Assembly: GCF_017309385.1 (NCBI RefSeq)
Contig: NZ_JAFJMJ010000002.1
Coordinates: 1,178,001-1,242,000, forward strand
Direction of reading: 5' to 3'
Source of the DNA: Amycolatopsis sp. 195334CR
GTDB taxonomy: Bacteria > Actinomycetota > Actinomycetes > Mycobacteriales > Pseudonocardiaceae
DNA length: 64,000 nt
A program made the translations under genes and the position numbers. The first letter of the stretch is position 1. Each line of letters starts with the position of its first letter. Below the pieces are notes generated by a model. It was given only the letters and a program-made list of their open reading frames with translations. It had not been told where the DNA came from and searched no databases. This document shows positions 25,491-33,251 of the stretch, piece after piece.

Positions 25491-26437
25491 GGGCCCTCCG
25501 GGTCGACGACCCCGCGGTCCGCCCAGAACGGTTCCACCAGCTCGCGCAGCTCACCCACGCGTTCGGCCAGCTCGACCGCGCCCAGGTTGTCGCGCAGCTG
25601 GTCGGTGCTGGTGGCGCCGAAGAGCGTGGTGGTGTTCGCCGGGTGGGTGAGGGTGAAGGCGAGGCACAGCTGCGCCGGGGTCGCGCCCAGCTCGTCCGCG
25701 AGCTTCCGGATGCCCTCGGCGGAATCGGCGATCCGCTGCCGGATGCCGCCGGGGTCGCGCCCGACCTGCCGCGCGCCGCTGTTCTTGCCCAGCAGCACCC
25801 CGCCCTCGAAGATGTCCGAGGACTGCAGCGTCACCCCGAGATCGGCGAACACCTTCGCGAACGGCTCACCGTCCGGAATGGACCGGCGGGCCACGCTGTA
25901 CTTGAGTTGCGCGATCGCCGGGCCGGGCACGTTCTCGGCCTCGGCGAACTCGTGCAGCGCGCGGATGGTGGTGGCCGACCAGTTGTTCACGCCCCACTGC
26001 CGGATGAGCCCGGCCCGGCGCAGCCCGTCCAGGTCCAGCACGAGCTGGTGCAGGTCGGTGTCGTCGTGCCGGAGGTCGCCGAGCACCACCAGGTCGGCGT
26101 GCTCGACCCCGGCGCGGAACAACGCGTTGTCCAGCTGGTCGCGCAGGCTCTGGCCCGGATAGCCCTCCAGCCAGAGCTTCGCCGAGAGCAGGTAGTCCTC
26201 ACGCCGGAGCCCGGCCGCCCGCACCATCGCGGAGAACAGCACGTCGGTGAACACCGGGGTGCTGCCGGGAAAGCCGTAGACGCCGACGTCGAAGAGCGTG
26301 ATGCCGTGGTCGACCGCGGTCCGGACCAGCGCGACGGCCTCGCGGAAGTCCATCCGGTCGTAGGTGTGCCACGAACCGAGCGAGAGCACACCGGTGAGCG
26401 GGCCGTCGCGGCCGATGCGGCGTTGCGGGATGGCCAT
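25487..26437 (-). CDS. Aldo/keto reductase-family protein, catalytic His absent (paralogue 1)
   Basis: A 316-residue TIM-barrel protein of the aldo/keto reductase superfamily, with the Asp/Tyr segment FDVGVYGF near 49-56 and the Lys in SAKLWLEGY near 84. The strand that normally ends in the catalytic His reads ADLVVLGDLR, with Gly in place of His. Further family features are QWGVNNW near 167 and a distinctive AQLKYSVARRS and FEGGVLLG shared with the paralogue at 29662. It sits between a zinc ADH gene (9 bp upstream) and an esterase gene (4 bp overlap). The missing His may mean altered chemistry, so a simple NADPH carbonyl reductase role should not be assumed. Confidence 0.85.
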   Translation of the reverse strand: MAIPQRRIGRDGPLTGVLSLGSWHTYDRMDFREAVALVRTAVDHGITLFDVGVYGFPGSTPVFTDVLFSAMVRAAGLRREDYLLSAKLWLEGYPGQSLRDQLDNALFRAGVEHADLVVLGDLRHDDTDLHQLVLDLDGLRRAGLIRQWGVNNWSATTIRALHEFAEAENVPGPAIAQLKYSVARRSIPDGEPFAKVFADLGVTLQSSDIFEGGVLLGKNSGARQVGRDPGGIRQRIADSAEGIRKLADELGATPAQLCLAFTLTHPANTTTLFGATSTDQLRDNLGAVELAERVGELRELVEPFWADRGVVDPEGP

Positions 26438-26446
26438 GGGTTTCTC

Positions 26447-27550
26447 CTAGGGGAGCCGGGGATCGATGACGGCCTTGAGCTCGCCGAGCCGGGACATCGA
26501 CTCGATGCGGTCGGAGGCGCCGGAGAGGCCGACGGGCGTGCTGAACAGCTCGTCCCACGGCATCCGGTCGGCGAAGGTGCGGAAGAAGGACACCGAACGG
26601 TGGTAGTCGGCGATGTCGCCGTTGAGCGAGCCGACGACGGTGAGTTCCTTGCCCATCACCGTGCCCAGCGCGACGGGGGACGGTTCGGGGCCGGTGGAGC
26701 CGACGATGGCGACGGTGCCGCGTTGCGCGGCGAACGCCACTGCCTCCTCGCCGATGGTCGGGCCGCCGGCGAAGTCGAAGACGTGGTCGGCACCGCGTCC
26801 GCCGGTGAGCCGCTGGACCTGCTGGACGCGGTCCTGCGCGGTGCCGTCGACCGGGATCGTCGCGGTGGCCCCGAAACGTTCGGCGATCTTCAGCCGGTCG
26901 CCGGGACCGCCGATGGTGATCACCGCCCCGGCCCCGGAGATGCGTGCGACGGCGGTGGCGAACACGCCGAGCGCGCCGGCGCCCTGGACCACGACCGTCG
27001 CACCGGGACGGATGCCGCCCGAGCGCTCGACGGCCCGCACCACGGTTTTGCCCGCGCAGCCGGACATCGAGGCCCACGTGTCCTTGACGTCGTCGGGCAG
27101 GACGAGCTTCGCGGCGCCCGGCGTGACGTAGCAGTACCGCACGAGCCCGCCGGTGGCGTAGGGGAACGCGTCGGCGCGCTGGAGGAAGCCGTAGCCCCGG
27201 CTGTCGCAGGCGACCGGCTCCCGCAGGATCGTGCAGCCGTAGCACTTCCCGCAGGTTGATTCCGACCAGCCGATGCGGTCACCCGGCACGATCTCGCGGC
27301 CCAGTGCATCGGTGGTGCCGGGGCCGGTGGCCACCACTTCGCCGACCATCTCGTGGCCCAGCACCATCGGCAGCATGCCGGGAAAGGTCATCTGCCCGGA
27401 CCACAGGTGCACGTCGGTCCCGCACAAGGTGGTGCAGGTGATCCGGACGAGGGCGGCGCCCGGTTCCGGTTCGTCCGGCAGCGGGAGCTCCCGCAGGGTG
27501 AGCGCGGACCCGTGTTCGGTGAGCACCGCGGCTTCGGTTCTGGTGGGCAT
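26447..27550 (-). CDS. Zinc-dependent MDR alcohol dehydrogenase
   Basis: A 367-residue medium-chain dehydrogenase. The catalytic-zinc site is CGTDVHLW near 41 with GHEMVGEV near 65; a structural-zinc-like Cys set CGKCYGC plus a fourth Cys occurs near 100-115. The NAD(P) fold is VVQGAGALGVFA near 190. It leads a minus-strand operon followed by an aldo/keto reductase and an esterase. The start ATG at 27550 lies only 8 nt from an operator-like palindrome (27558-27573), with no Shine-Dalgarno sequence between, so the message may be leaderless and directly occluded by the repressor. Confidence 0.9.
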   Translation of the reverse strand: MPTRTEAAVLTEHGSALTLRELPLPDEPEPGAALVRITCTTLCGTDVHLWSGQMTFPGMLPMVLGHEMVGEVVATGPGTTDALGREIVPGDRIGWSESTCGKCYGCTILREPVACDSRGYGFLQRADAFPYATGGLVRYCYVTPGAAKLVLPDDVKDTWASMSGCAGKTVVRAVERSGGIRPGATVVVQGAGALGVFATAVARISGAGAVITIGGPGDRLKIAERFGATATIPVDGTAQDRVQQVQRLTGGRGADHVFDFAGGPTIGEEAVAFAAQRGTVAIVGSTGPEPSPVALGTVMGKELTVVGSLNGDIADYHRSVSFFRTFADRMPWDELFSTPVGLSGASDRIESMSRLGELKAVIDPRLP

Positions 27551-27557
27551 GTTTTTA

Positions 27558-27573
27558 GTCTACAGTCGTGGAA
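27558..27573. promoter_or_regulatory. TetR-type operator copy A (divergent adh / amidohydrolase promoter)
   Basis: GTCTACAGTCGTGGAA matches the window-specific palindrome TCTAC-N4-GTAG(A/G) with one mismatch (GTGG for GTAG). It lies between the divergent ADH start (27550) and amidohydrolase start (27601). Four better copies lie at 29634, 36680, 36754 and 39318, the last in front of a tetR gene. Confidence 0.6.
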
Positions 27574-27600
27574 GAAAAAGTCCAGGTCCGGGAGGAAACC

Positions 27601-28926
27601 ATGTCGTCGCAACAAGTTCGTCCTTCGCTGGTGGTGCGCGGCGGGCCGATCCACACCTTCGACGCGGCGGGTTCGGTGGTGGACGCGCTCGCCGTGCGGG
27701 ACGGCCGGATCGTCGCGGTGGGGGACGACGTGGTCGCCGGGCCGGACACCGAGGTGATCGAGCTGGCGGGCCGGACGGTGCTGCCCGGTATCAACGACTC
27801 GCACCTGCACGCGGCCTGGCTTGGCGCGCGTTGGCCGGAGACGCTGCTCGGCGGGTTCACCGGTGATGCGGTGGTCGAGCCTCGGGCCGCGATCCTGCGG
27901 GCGGGGGAGGTGTGTGCTTCGTTGGGGATCACCAGCTATACCGAGCCGGGGTTGGGGCCGGGGGAGACCGGGTGCTTCGCGCCGGAGGTGCTCGAGGAGT
28001 ACGCGGTGTTGGCCTCGGAGGGGTTGCTGCGGGCCCGGGTGACGGTGTTGCGGTTGTTCGGGTTGCTGGACGGACCCAGTTCGCTGGCCGGTTTCGAGCG
28101 TGGCCTGGCGTCGGCGGTGCCTTCGGCGGATCCGTTGTGGGTCAGTGTTTCCGGGGTCAAGATCTTTGCCGACGGCATCCCGCCGATGCGGTCGGCGTGG
28201 ACGCACCACTGTTACGCCGACGGTTCGCACGGGTCGCTGCTGCTCGACGAACGCGAGTTGCCGGTGATGATCTCGCTGGCGCACGAGGCGGGGTTGGTGG
28301 TCGGTGTGCACGCGACGGGGGATCGTGCCGTCGAGGCGGCGCTCGGGTCGTTGCGGCGCGGGGATCATGTGGTGCACGGGGATTTGGTGACGGCGGAGCA
28401 GTTGGGGCGGATGGCGTCGCGGGGGATCGGGTTGACCACGCAGCCGGCGATCGCGGAGGCGATGCGGGGGATGGTGGCCGACGCGCTGGGTGCCGAAGCC
28501 GGTGCTCGGGCGTGGCCGTTGGCGGAGATGCTGGCTTCGGGGGTGTCGCTGACGTTGAGCAGTGACGCACCGGTGGTGACGCCGGATTGGCGGGTGCATC
28601 TCGCGGCGGCCGGGCGGCTGCTGGGGGTGTCCGGTGTGGACGGTTCGTTGCTGGGGCGATTGTTGCGCTGTTACACGACCGCGGCCGCCGAGCAGGATGG
28701 TGCGGCGTCCTGGAAGGGATCGCTGACGGTGGGCCGGGTTGCCGACTTCTGCGTCCTGGATGCGAATCCGTTCGGGGTCGCCTTCGAGGACCTGCCCGGG
28801 GTCGGCGTCGAACTCACGGTGGTCGGCGGCCGGGTCGTGTACTCAGGTGAGCAGCTGCCCGCCGTCGACCTGGAGGCTCACGCCGGTGAGGTGGCCGGCG
28901 TCGGCGGAGGCGAGGAACAGCACTGA
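27601..28926 (+). CDS. YtcJ-type metal-dependent amidohydrolase (paralogue 1)
   Basis: A 441-residue amidohydrolase-superfamily enzyme, subtype YtcJ/AepA. The metal-binding HxH is in NDSHLHAAW near 66-72, the Lys-bearing strand VKIFADGIPP near 185, His residues in GVHATGDRA and HVVHGDLV, and the terminal Asp in SSDAPV near 321. These enzymes hydrolyse amides or other C-N/C-O bonds; the substrate is unknown. ATG at 27601 is preferred over the GTG at 27568 because GGAGGAAACC stands directly before it and the upstream GTG falls inside the operator. From about 27.9 kb on, the DNA is unusually G- and T-rich on the plus strand. A second YtcJ-type gene lies at 39336. Confidence 0.88.
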   Translation: MSSQQVRPSLVVRGGPIHTFDAAGSVVDALAVRDGRIVAVGDDVVAGPDTEVIELAGRTVLPGINDSHLHAAWLGARWPETLLGGFTGDAVVEPRAAILRAGEVCASLGITSYTEPGLGPGETGCFAPEVLEEYAVLASEGLLRARVTVLRLFGLLDGPSSLAGFERGLASAVPSADPLWVSVSGVKIFADGIPPMRSAWTHHCYADGSHGSLLLDERELPVMISLAHEAGLVVGVHATGDRAVEAALGSLRRGDHVVHGDLVTAEQLGRMASRGIGLTTQPAIAEAMRGMVADALGAEAGARAWPLAEMLASGVSLTLSSDAPVVTPDWRVHLAAAGRLLGVSGVDGSLLGRLLRCYTTAAAEQDGAASWKGSLTVGRVADFCVLDANPFGVAFEDLPGVGVELTVVGGRVVYSGEQLPAVDLEAHAGEVAGVGGGEEQH

Positions 28927-29634
28927 CGGCACCACGTCGGCGACGGAAGCGATGGTGCCCAGGGGAATCCTCGCTTCCCAGGCCGCGCGGGCCGCGGTGT
29001 CGGCGGCGAACCCGGCGGTCATCGGGGTGAGCACGGGGCCGGGGGCGACCGCGTTGACGCGGATGCCGTGCGGTGCCAGTTCGAGTGCGGCGGAACGGGT
29101 GAGCGCTTCGACGGCGGCCTTGGTGGCTTCGTAGTGGCCGAGGCCGGGAGTGGGCTGGCGGGCGCCAATCGAAGAGATGTTGACGATGGTGCCGCGGGTG
29201 CCGTTGGCGACCATGTGCGCGCCGACGGCTTTGGTCATCAGGAAGGTGCCGCGGAAGTTGACGCGGACGCAGTGGTCGAAGACTTCGGGGTCGAGGTCGA
29301 TGAGAGGGGCGGCGCCGGCGGCGAGGCCGGCGTTGTTGATCAGGACGTCGATGGGGTCGTGGTGTGCGATGGCAGCCTCGACCTGGTCGGCGTCGGAGAT
29401 GTCTAGGGTGACGTATTCGGCGAGGCCGGTGGGTTTGGCGAGGTTGGTGGATTCGGCGAGGTCGGTGGATTCGGCAGGGTTGGTGGGTTTGGCGGGGGCG
29501 GCGGATTCGGCAGGATCGGTGGGTTCGGTTGCGAGGTCGGCGATGATTACGCGGTCTCCGGCGGCGAGGAAGGCGTCGGCGATGCCTCGGCCGATGCCGC
29601 TGGCGCCGCCGGTCACCAGTACTGTTCGTTTCAT
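28843..29634 (-). CDS. SDR-family oxidoreductase with in-frame hexapeptide repeat insertion
   Basis: A 263-residue short-chain dehydrogenase. The cofactor motif TGGASGIGRG is at residues 8-17, NNAGLAAG near 118, the catalytic Ser-Tyr-Lys as ISS and YEATK near 167-185, and a C-terminal GVSLQVDGG. Between the second beta strand (VIIADLATE) and the next strand is an insertion of six six-residue units (TDPAES, AAPAKP, TNPAES, TDLAES, TNLAKP, TGLAEY) encoded by an 18-bp tandem repeat. Normal SDRs have only a short loop here. The gene overlaps the convergent amidohydrolase by 84 bp. An operator palindrome abuts the start codon and no Shine-Dalgarno is visible, so expression may be leaderless. Confidence 0.88.
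   Translation of the reverse strand: MKRTVLVTGGASGIGRGIADAFLAAGDRVIIADLATEPTDPAESAAPAKPTNPAESTDLAESTNLAKPTGLAEYVTLDISDADQVEAAIAHHDPIDVLINNAGLAAGAAPLIDLDPEVFDHCVRVNFRGTFLMTKAVGAHMVANGTRGTIVNISSIGARQPTPGLGHYEATKAAVEALTRSAALELAPHGIRVNAVAPGPVLTPMTAGFAADTAARAAWEARIPLGTIASVADVVPSVLFLASADAGHLTGVSLQVDGGQLLT
29417..29524. repeat. 18-bp tandem repeat, six units, inside SDR gene
   Basis: Six consecutive imperfect 18-bp units, for example TTGGCGAGGTTGGTGGAT and TCGGCGAGGTCGGTGGAT on the plus strand. Eighteen is a multiple of three, so the array keeps frame and encodes the hexapeptide repeat between beta strands 2 and 3 of the SDR. Confidence 0.93.
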
Positions 29635-29649
29635 TCTACGATCGTAGAC
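29634..29649. promoter_or_regulatory. TetR-type operator copy B (divergent SDR / aldo-keto reductase promoter)
   Basis: TTCTACGATCGTAGAC contains the perfect palindrome CTACGATCGTAG (29636-29647). It abuts the SDR start codon and lies 12 bp before the aldo/keto reductase GTG at 29662. Best-conserved copy of the motif shared with 27558, 36680, 36754 and 39318. Confidence 0.75.
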
Positions 29650-29661
29650 GAAAGGGATGAT

Positions 29662-30597
29662 GTGGTGGAGAAGCAAAGCGGGTTGGGTTTCGGCACTTCG
29701 CTGCTGGGACTGGGATCCTGGAACACCTGGGACCGCATGGAGTTCGGCGACGCGGTGGCGTTGCTGCGACAGGCCGTCGATGCCGGGGTGACGTTGTTCG
29801 ACGTGGCGCACTACAACATGGGGCCGCATGCCGAGCAGTCGCGTACCGACGTGATTTTCGGCCGGGCGCTGCGCGAAGCCGGGATCGGGCGGTCGGAGTT
29901 CCAGTTGTGCGGGAAGTTGTGGCTTTGGGACTATCCGCGGGTCGGGTTCGCGGAGCAGTTGGATGTTTCGTTCGAGCGGGTGGGGGTGGAGGCGGCTGAG
30001 GCGGTGGTGGTGGGTGATTACTTCGGCCCTCTTGATGTGCCCCGTGTGGTGACGGAGGTGGCCGAGCAGGTTCGGGCTGGGCGGTTTTTGGTGTGGGGGG
30101 TGAACAACTGGCGGGCCGCTGATGTGGTGCGGGCGCTGGAGTTCGCGGAGGCGGAGGGAGTGCCGGGGCCTCGGTTCGCGCAGTTGAAGTACAGCGTGGT
30201 GCGGCGGTCGATGGCGGAGGGGGCGTTCTATCGGCGGTTCTTCGATGCGGGGTTGGGGTTGCAGGCGTCGGATGTGTTCGAGGGTGGGGTGCTGCTGGGG
30301 CGGGAGCCGTCGCGGAAGATCGGGGCGGATGTGGGTGGGATTCGGGAGTCGATCAGGGCTGCGGCCGAGGTGGTGGGTAGGGCGGCGGCTGAGTTCGGGG
30401 TGAGTCCCGCGCAACTGGCGATTGCGTTTTGTCTGGCGTTTGAGCCGGTGGCGAATGTGTTGTTCGGGGTCAGTCGGGTGGGGCAGTTGATGGACAACCT
30501 TGGGGCGGTGCGGTTGGCGGCGGAGTATGGGGGTGAGGTGCGTTCGGCTGTGGGGTCTTTGTGGTTGGATGCTGCGGTTCCTGCGGATGGGGCGTAG
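29662..30597 (+). CDS. Aldo/keto reductase-family protein, catalytic His absent (paralogue 2)
   Basis: A 311-residue paralogue of the protein encoded at 25487. It shares LGSWNTWDRMEFG, FDVAHYNMG near 46 (Asp/Tyr), GKLWLWDY near 80 (Lys), VWGVNNW near 145, AQLKYSVVRRS and FEGGVLLG. As in the first paralogue the strand that should end in catalytic His reads EAVVVGDYF with Gly instead. The GTG start at 29662 has AAAGGGAT upstream. It is divergent from the SDR gene under the same putative TetR operator. Codons are richer in TTG, GTG and GGG than in the flanking regions. Confidence 0.85.
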   Translation: MVEKQSGLGFGTSLLGLGSWNTWDRMEFGDAVALLRQAVDAGVTLFDVAHYNMGPHAEQSRTDVIFGRALREAGIGRSEFQLCGKLWLWDYPRVGFAEQLDVSFERVGVEAAEAVVVGDYFGPLDVPRVVTEVAEQVRAGRFLVWGVNNWRAADVVRALEFAEAEGVPGPRFAQLKYSVVRRSMAEGAFYRRFFDAGLGLQASDVFEGGVLLGREPSRKIGADVGGIRESIRAAAEVVGRAAAEFGVSPAQLAIAFCLAFEPVANVLFGVSRVGQLMDNLGAVRLAAEYGGEVRSAVGSLWLDAAVPADGA

Positions 30598-30626
30598 GAC
30601 CCCGCCCCGGTCTTTTGGTGTGACTA

Positions 30627-30683
30627 CGGCGAAGGCCCCGATGTCAAGGCGGGAAAGATGCCTTGACGTCGGGGCCTTCGCCG
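30627..30683. terminator. Long bidirectional terminator between convergent genes
   Basis: A 24-bp stem (30627-30650 with 30660-30683, one G.U pair) around a 9-nt loop, followed on the plus strand by GTGTTTTG. It lies between the aldo/keto reductase ending at 30597 and the hydrolase ending at 30730, in the right place to stop both transcripts. Confidence 0.85.
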
Positions 30684-30729
30684 TGTTTTGGGCGGTGGTG
30701 TGTGTTGGGTGCGCGGCCGCCCCTCGGTA

Positions 30730-31434
30730 TTAAAGGAGGAAATTCAGGGTGGTGGCTTTGAATTCTGGGCTGCGTAGGGTGCCGCCGTGGTCGCTGGGGA
30801 TGTGGGTCAGGGTGGAGCCTGGGATCAGGGTGGTGAGGTGTTCGATGCCGGTGGTTATGGGGTCCTTGGTGCCTGCGACGAAGTGGGTGGGGACGGTGAG
30901 CGGGGTGGGGGTAAAGGGCTCTTGGCGCAGGCCTTCGATGCAGCGGGCCAGGGCGGTGGGGTTTCGGCCCGGGGCCGTGATCATGTGCGCGATCATGGCG
31001 GTGAGGGGGTCGGAGGGAGGTTTGCCGCTGGCGGCGAAAGATCGGACTGCGTCCAGGTCGACGGAGCTGAAGGGTTCGGTGGGGCTCAGGCCGCCGAGGA
31101 CCAGGCGTCGGATGGGGGCTTGTGCTGGGAGGTCCCAGGCCAGTCGTGCGCCCAGGGAATAGCCGACGACGTCTACTTCGGACAGATCGAGGATGAGTCT
31201 GGTCAGGTCGGCGGTGATTGTTTTGGGGGTGGGTGGGTCGACGGGCGCTGGGCTGGAGCCGTGGCCGGGGAGGTCTGGGATCAGGACTGAGCGGCCGGCG
31301 TCGGTGAGAACTGCGGGCCAGCCGGTGGTGATCCAGTCCGTGTGACCGTCGGAGGCGAAGCCGTGCAGCAGCAGGACGGGTGGGCCGGTCACCGTTTCCG
31401 GGGTGAAGCGGCGCACGGCCAGTGAAATCGACAA
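30730..31434 (-). CDS. Alpha/beta-fold hydrolase at the end of the peptide-type ABC operon
   Basis: A 234-residue alpha/beta hydrolase. The oxyanion motif LLLHGFASDG is near residue 22, the nucleophile elbow GYSLGAR carries Ser near 91, and the catalytic His is in PSDHGGT near 218; Asp of GTKDPIT near 189 completes the triad. It starts 12 bp after the DppC-type permease gene, so it is probably the last gene of that transport operon and may act on the imported compound. The plus strand here is strikingly G-rich although the gene reads from the minus strand. Confidence 0.85.
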   Translation of the reverse strand: MSISLAVRRFTPETVTGPPVLLLHGFASDGHTDWITTGWPAVLTDAGRSVLIPDLPGHGSSPAPVDPPTPKTITADLTRLILDLSEVDVVGYSLGARLAWDLPAQAPIRRLVLGGLSPTEPFSSVDLDAVRSFAASGKPPSDPLTAMIAHMITAPGRNPTALARCIEGLRQEPFTPTPLTVPTHFVAGTKDPITTGIEHLTTLIPGSTLTHIPSDHGGTLRSPEFKATTLNFLL

Positions 31435-31446
31435 ATCATTCCTTCC

Positions 31447-32301
31447 TCAGGTGCGGGCGGGGCGGGTGCGCAGGTGCTGCAACTCGCTCAGCGTCCGGGC
31501 GCGGGCGTCGACGGCGATCCGCAGTGACGAACCGATGAGGTTCAGCAGGAACACGCAGATCATGATGGTCACCCCGGGCACCACCACCAGCCACGGCGCC
31601 ACCACCAGGTAGCTGCGGCCTTCGGCGATCATGTTGCCCCAGGTCGGCGTCGGCGGGGCGATGCCGAGGCCCAGGAAGCTCATCGCGCCGTCGACCAGCA
31701 TCGCCGCGGCCGACAGGATCACCACCTGCACCAGGGCCAGCGGGAGCACGTTCGGGAACACGTGCACCACCAGGATCTTCGCCCGGCTCATGCCGGACAC
31801 CCGTGCGGCACCGATGTAGGCGCGCCCGGCGATGCCGAGCACGCGGCTGCGGATGACCCGGGCGGTGAACGGGGTGAAGATCACCGTCAACGCGATCAGC
31901 TCGGTCCAGATGCTGGCCCCCAGCGAGATGGCCAGCGCCATCGCCAGGATGATCGCCGGGAACGACATCCACGCGTCCATCACCCGCATCAGCACCGCGT
32001 CCGCGGCCCGGTAGAAGCCGCTGACCAGGCCGATCACCAGGCCCGAGAACGCCGCGCACAGGGTGATCAGCGCGGACAGCCCGAGCGAGGCCCGCCCGCC
32101 AGAGACCAGTCTGGCCAGCACGTCGCGGCCGAACGAGTCGGTGCCGAGGGGGTGCGCGGCCGACGGCGGCAGCAGCCGGTTGACCGGGTCGGTGGCGCTG
32201 ACGCTGGGCAGGAAGAACGGCAGCACCACCACCGCCACCACGATCAGCGCCAGCAGGGCGGACGAGACCACCAGCAGGCGGTTGCGCCGGAATCGGGTCA
32301 T
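31447..32301 (-). CDS. ABC transporter permease, DppC/OppC type
   Basis: A 284-residue inner-membrane permease of the peptide/nickel importer family. It has an N-terminal transmembrane segment, the typical HPLGTDSFGRDVLARLVSGG motif near 52-70, five further hydrophobic helices, and the ATPase-coupling EAA-like loop GAARVSGMSRAKILVVHVFPN. The ATG at 32301 overlaps the stop of the DppB-type gene (ATGA). Confidence 0.92.
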   Translation of the reverse strand: MTRFRRNRLLVVSSALLALIVVAVVVLPFFLPSVSATDPVNRLLPPSAAHPLGTDSFGRDVLARLVSGGRASLGLSALITLCAAFSGLVIGLVSGFYRAADAVLMRVMDAWMSFPAIILAMALAISLGASIWTELIALTVIFTPFTARVIRSRVLGIAGRAYIGAARVSGMSRAKILVVHVFPNVLPLALVQVVILSAAAMLVDGAMSFLGLGIAPPTPTWGNMIAEGRSYLVVAPWLVVVPGVTIMICVFLLNLIGSSLRIAVDARARTLSELQHLRTRPART

Positions 32302-33251
32302 GCCACCCGCACCTTCGGGTCGAGCAGTGCGTACGACAGGTCCACCAGCAGGTTGACCAGGACGAACAGCACCGCGACGAACAGGGTCACGCCCTGGATC
32401 AACGGGAAGTCGCGGGTGGACACCGCGCCCATCAGCAGGTGGCCGAGGCCCGGCACGACGAAGATCGACTCGATGATCACGATGCCGCCGACCAGCATGG
32501 CGAAGTTGCTGCCCAGCTGGGTGATCAACGGCATCAGCGCGTTCGGCAGCACGTGCTTGAGCATCACCTGCCGTTCGGACAGGCCCTTGACCCGCGCGGT
32601 GCGCAGGTAGGCCAGCGGCAGTTCGCCCAACAGGCTTTCCCGCAGCGTCAGCACGAACAACGCGGTCTGCCCGATCACCAGCACGGTCAGCGGCAGCACC
32701 AGCGCGGGCACCGCGGTCGCCGGGTCGGTGAACAGGTTCTCGTACCCGCTGGACGGGAACCACCGCAGCGTCACCGAGAACACCAGCACCAGCACCAGCG
32801 AGATCCAGAAGTCCGGCACCGCCATGCCGAGCGAGGACAACCGGTCGAGGCCGCGTGCCACCGGGTTGCGCGGCGAGACCGCCTGCCACGAGGTGATCGC
32901 CACCGACAGGAAGAAGCTGATCACCGTGGACAGCACGGCCAGCGTCAGCGTCGGCACGATGTGCTCGGCGACCACGCCCAGCACCGGCGCGTGGTAGGTG
33001 ATCGACGTGCCGAAGTCGCCCCGCAGCACGTTGCCCGCCCAGCTCAGGTACTGCTCCCACAGCGAGCCGTTGAGCCCCATGCTTTCCCGCAGCGCGTCCA
33101 CATCGGACGGGCGGGCGGTCGGGCCGAGGATGGCCTGCGCCGGATCACCGGGGATGAGCCGGATGACGAAGAACATCATCGTGCCGACGATCACCAGGAT
33201 GATCAGCAGATCGCGCAGCCTGCGCAGCAACAAGCCGGTCATGCCGGTCAT
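32298..33251 (-). CDS. ABC transporter permease, DppB/OppB type
   Basis: A 317-residue permease of the peptide/nickel importer family with the N-terminal RLIPGDPAQAILGP signature near 30-45, six hydrophobic segments and the coupling loop RTARVKGLSERQVMLKHVLPNAL near 222-245. The ATG at 33251 overlaps the stop of the binding-protein gene (ATGA), which selects it over the second Met at 33242. Confidence 0.92.
   Translation of the reverse strand: MTGMTGLLLRRLRDLLIILVIVGTMMFFVIRLIPGDPAQAILGPTARPSDVDALRESMGLNGSLWEQYLSWAGNVLRGDFGTSITYHAPVLGVVAEHIVPTLTLAVLSTVISFFLSVAITSWQAVSPRNPVARGLDRLSSLGMAVPDFWISLVLVLVFSVTLRWFPSSGYENLFTDPATAVPALVLPLTVLVIGQTALFVLTLRESLLGELPLAYLRTARVKGLSERQVMLKHVLPNALMPLITQLGSNFAMLVGGIVIIESIFVVPGLGHLLMGAVSTRDFPLIQGVTLFVAVLFVLVNLLVDLSYALLDPKVRVA

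Noticed and set aside
29417..29524. Repeat array as a CRISPR or protein-binding iteron
   Set aside because: Units are contiguous without spacers, in frame and coding; no cas genes are present.
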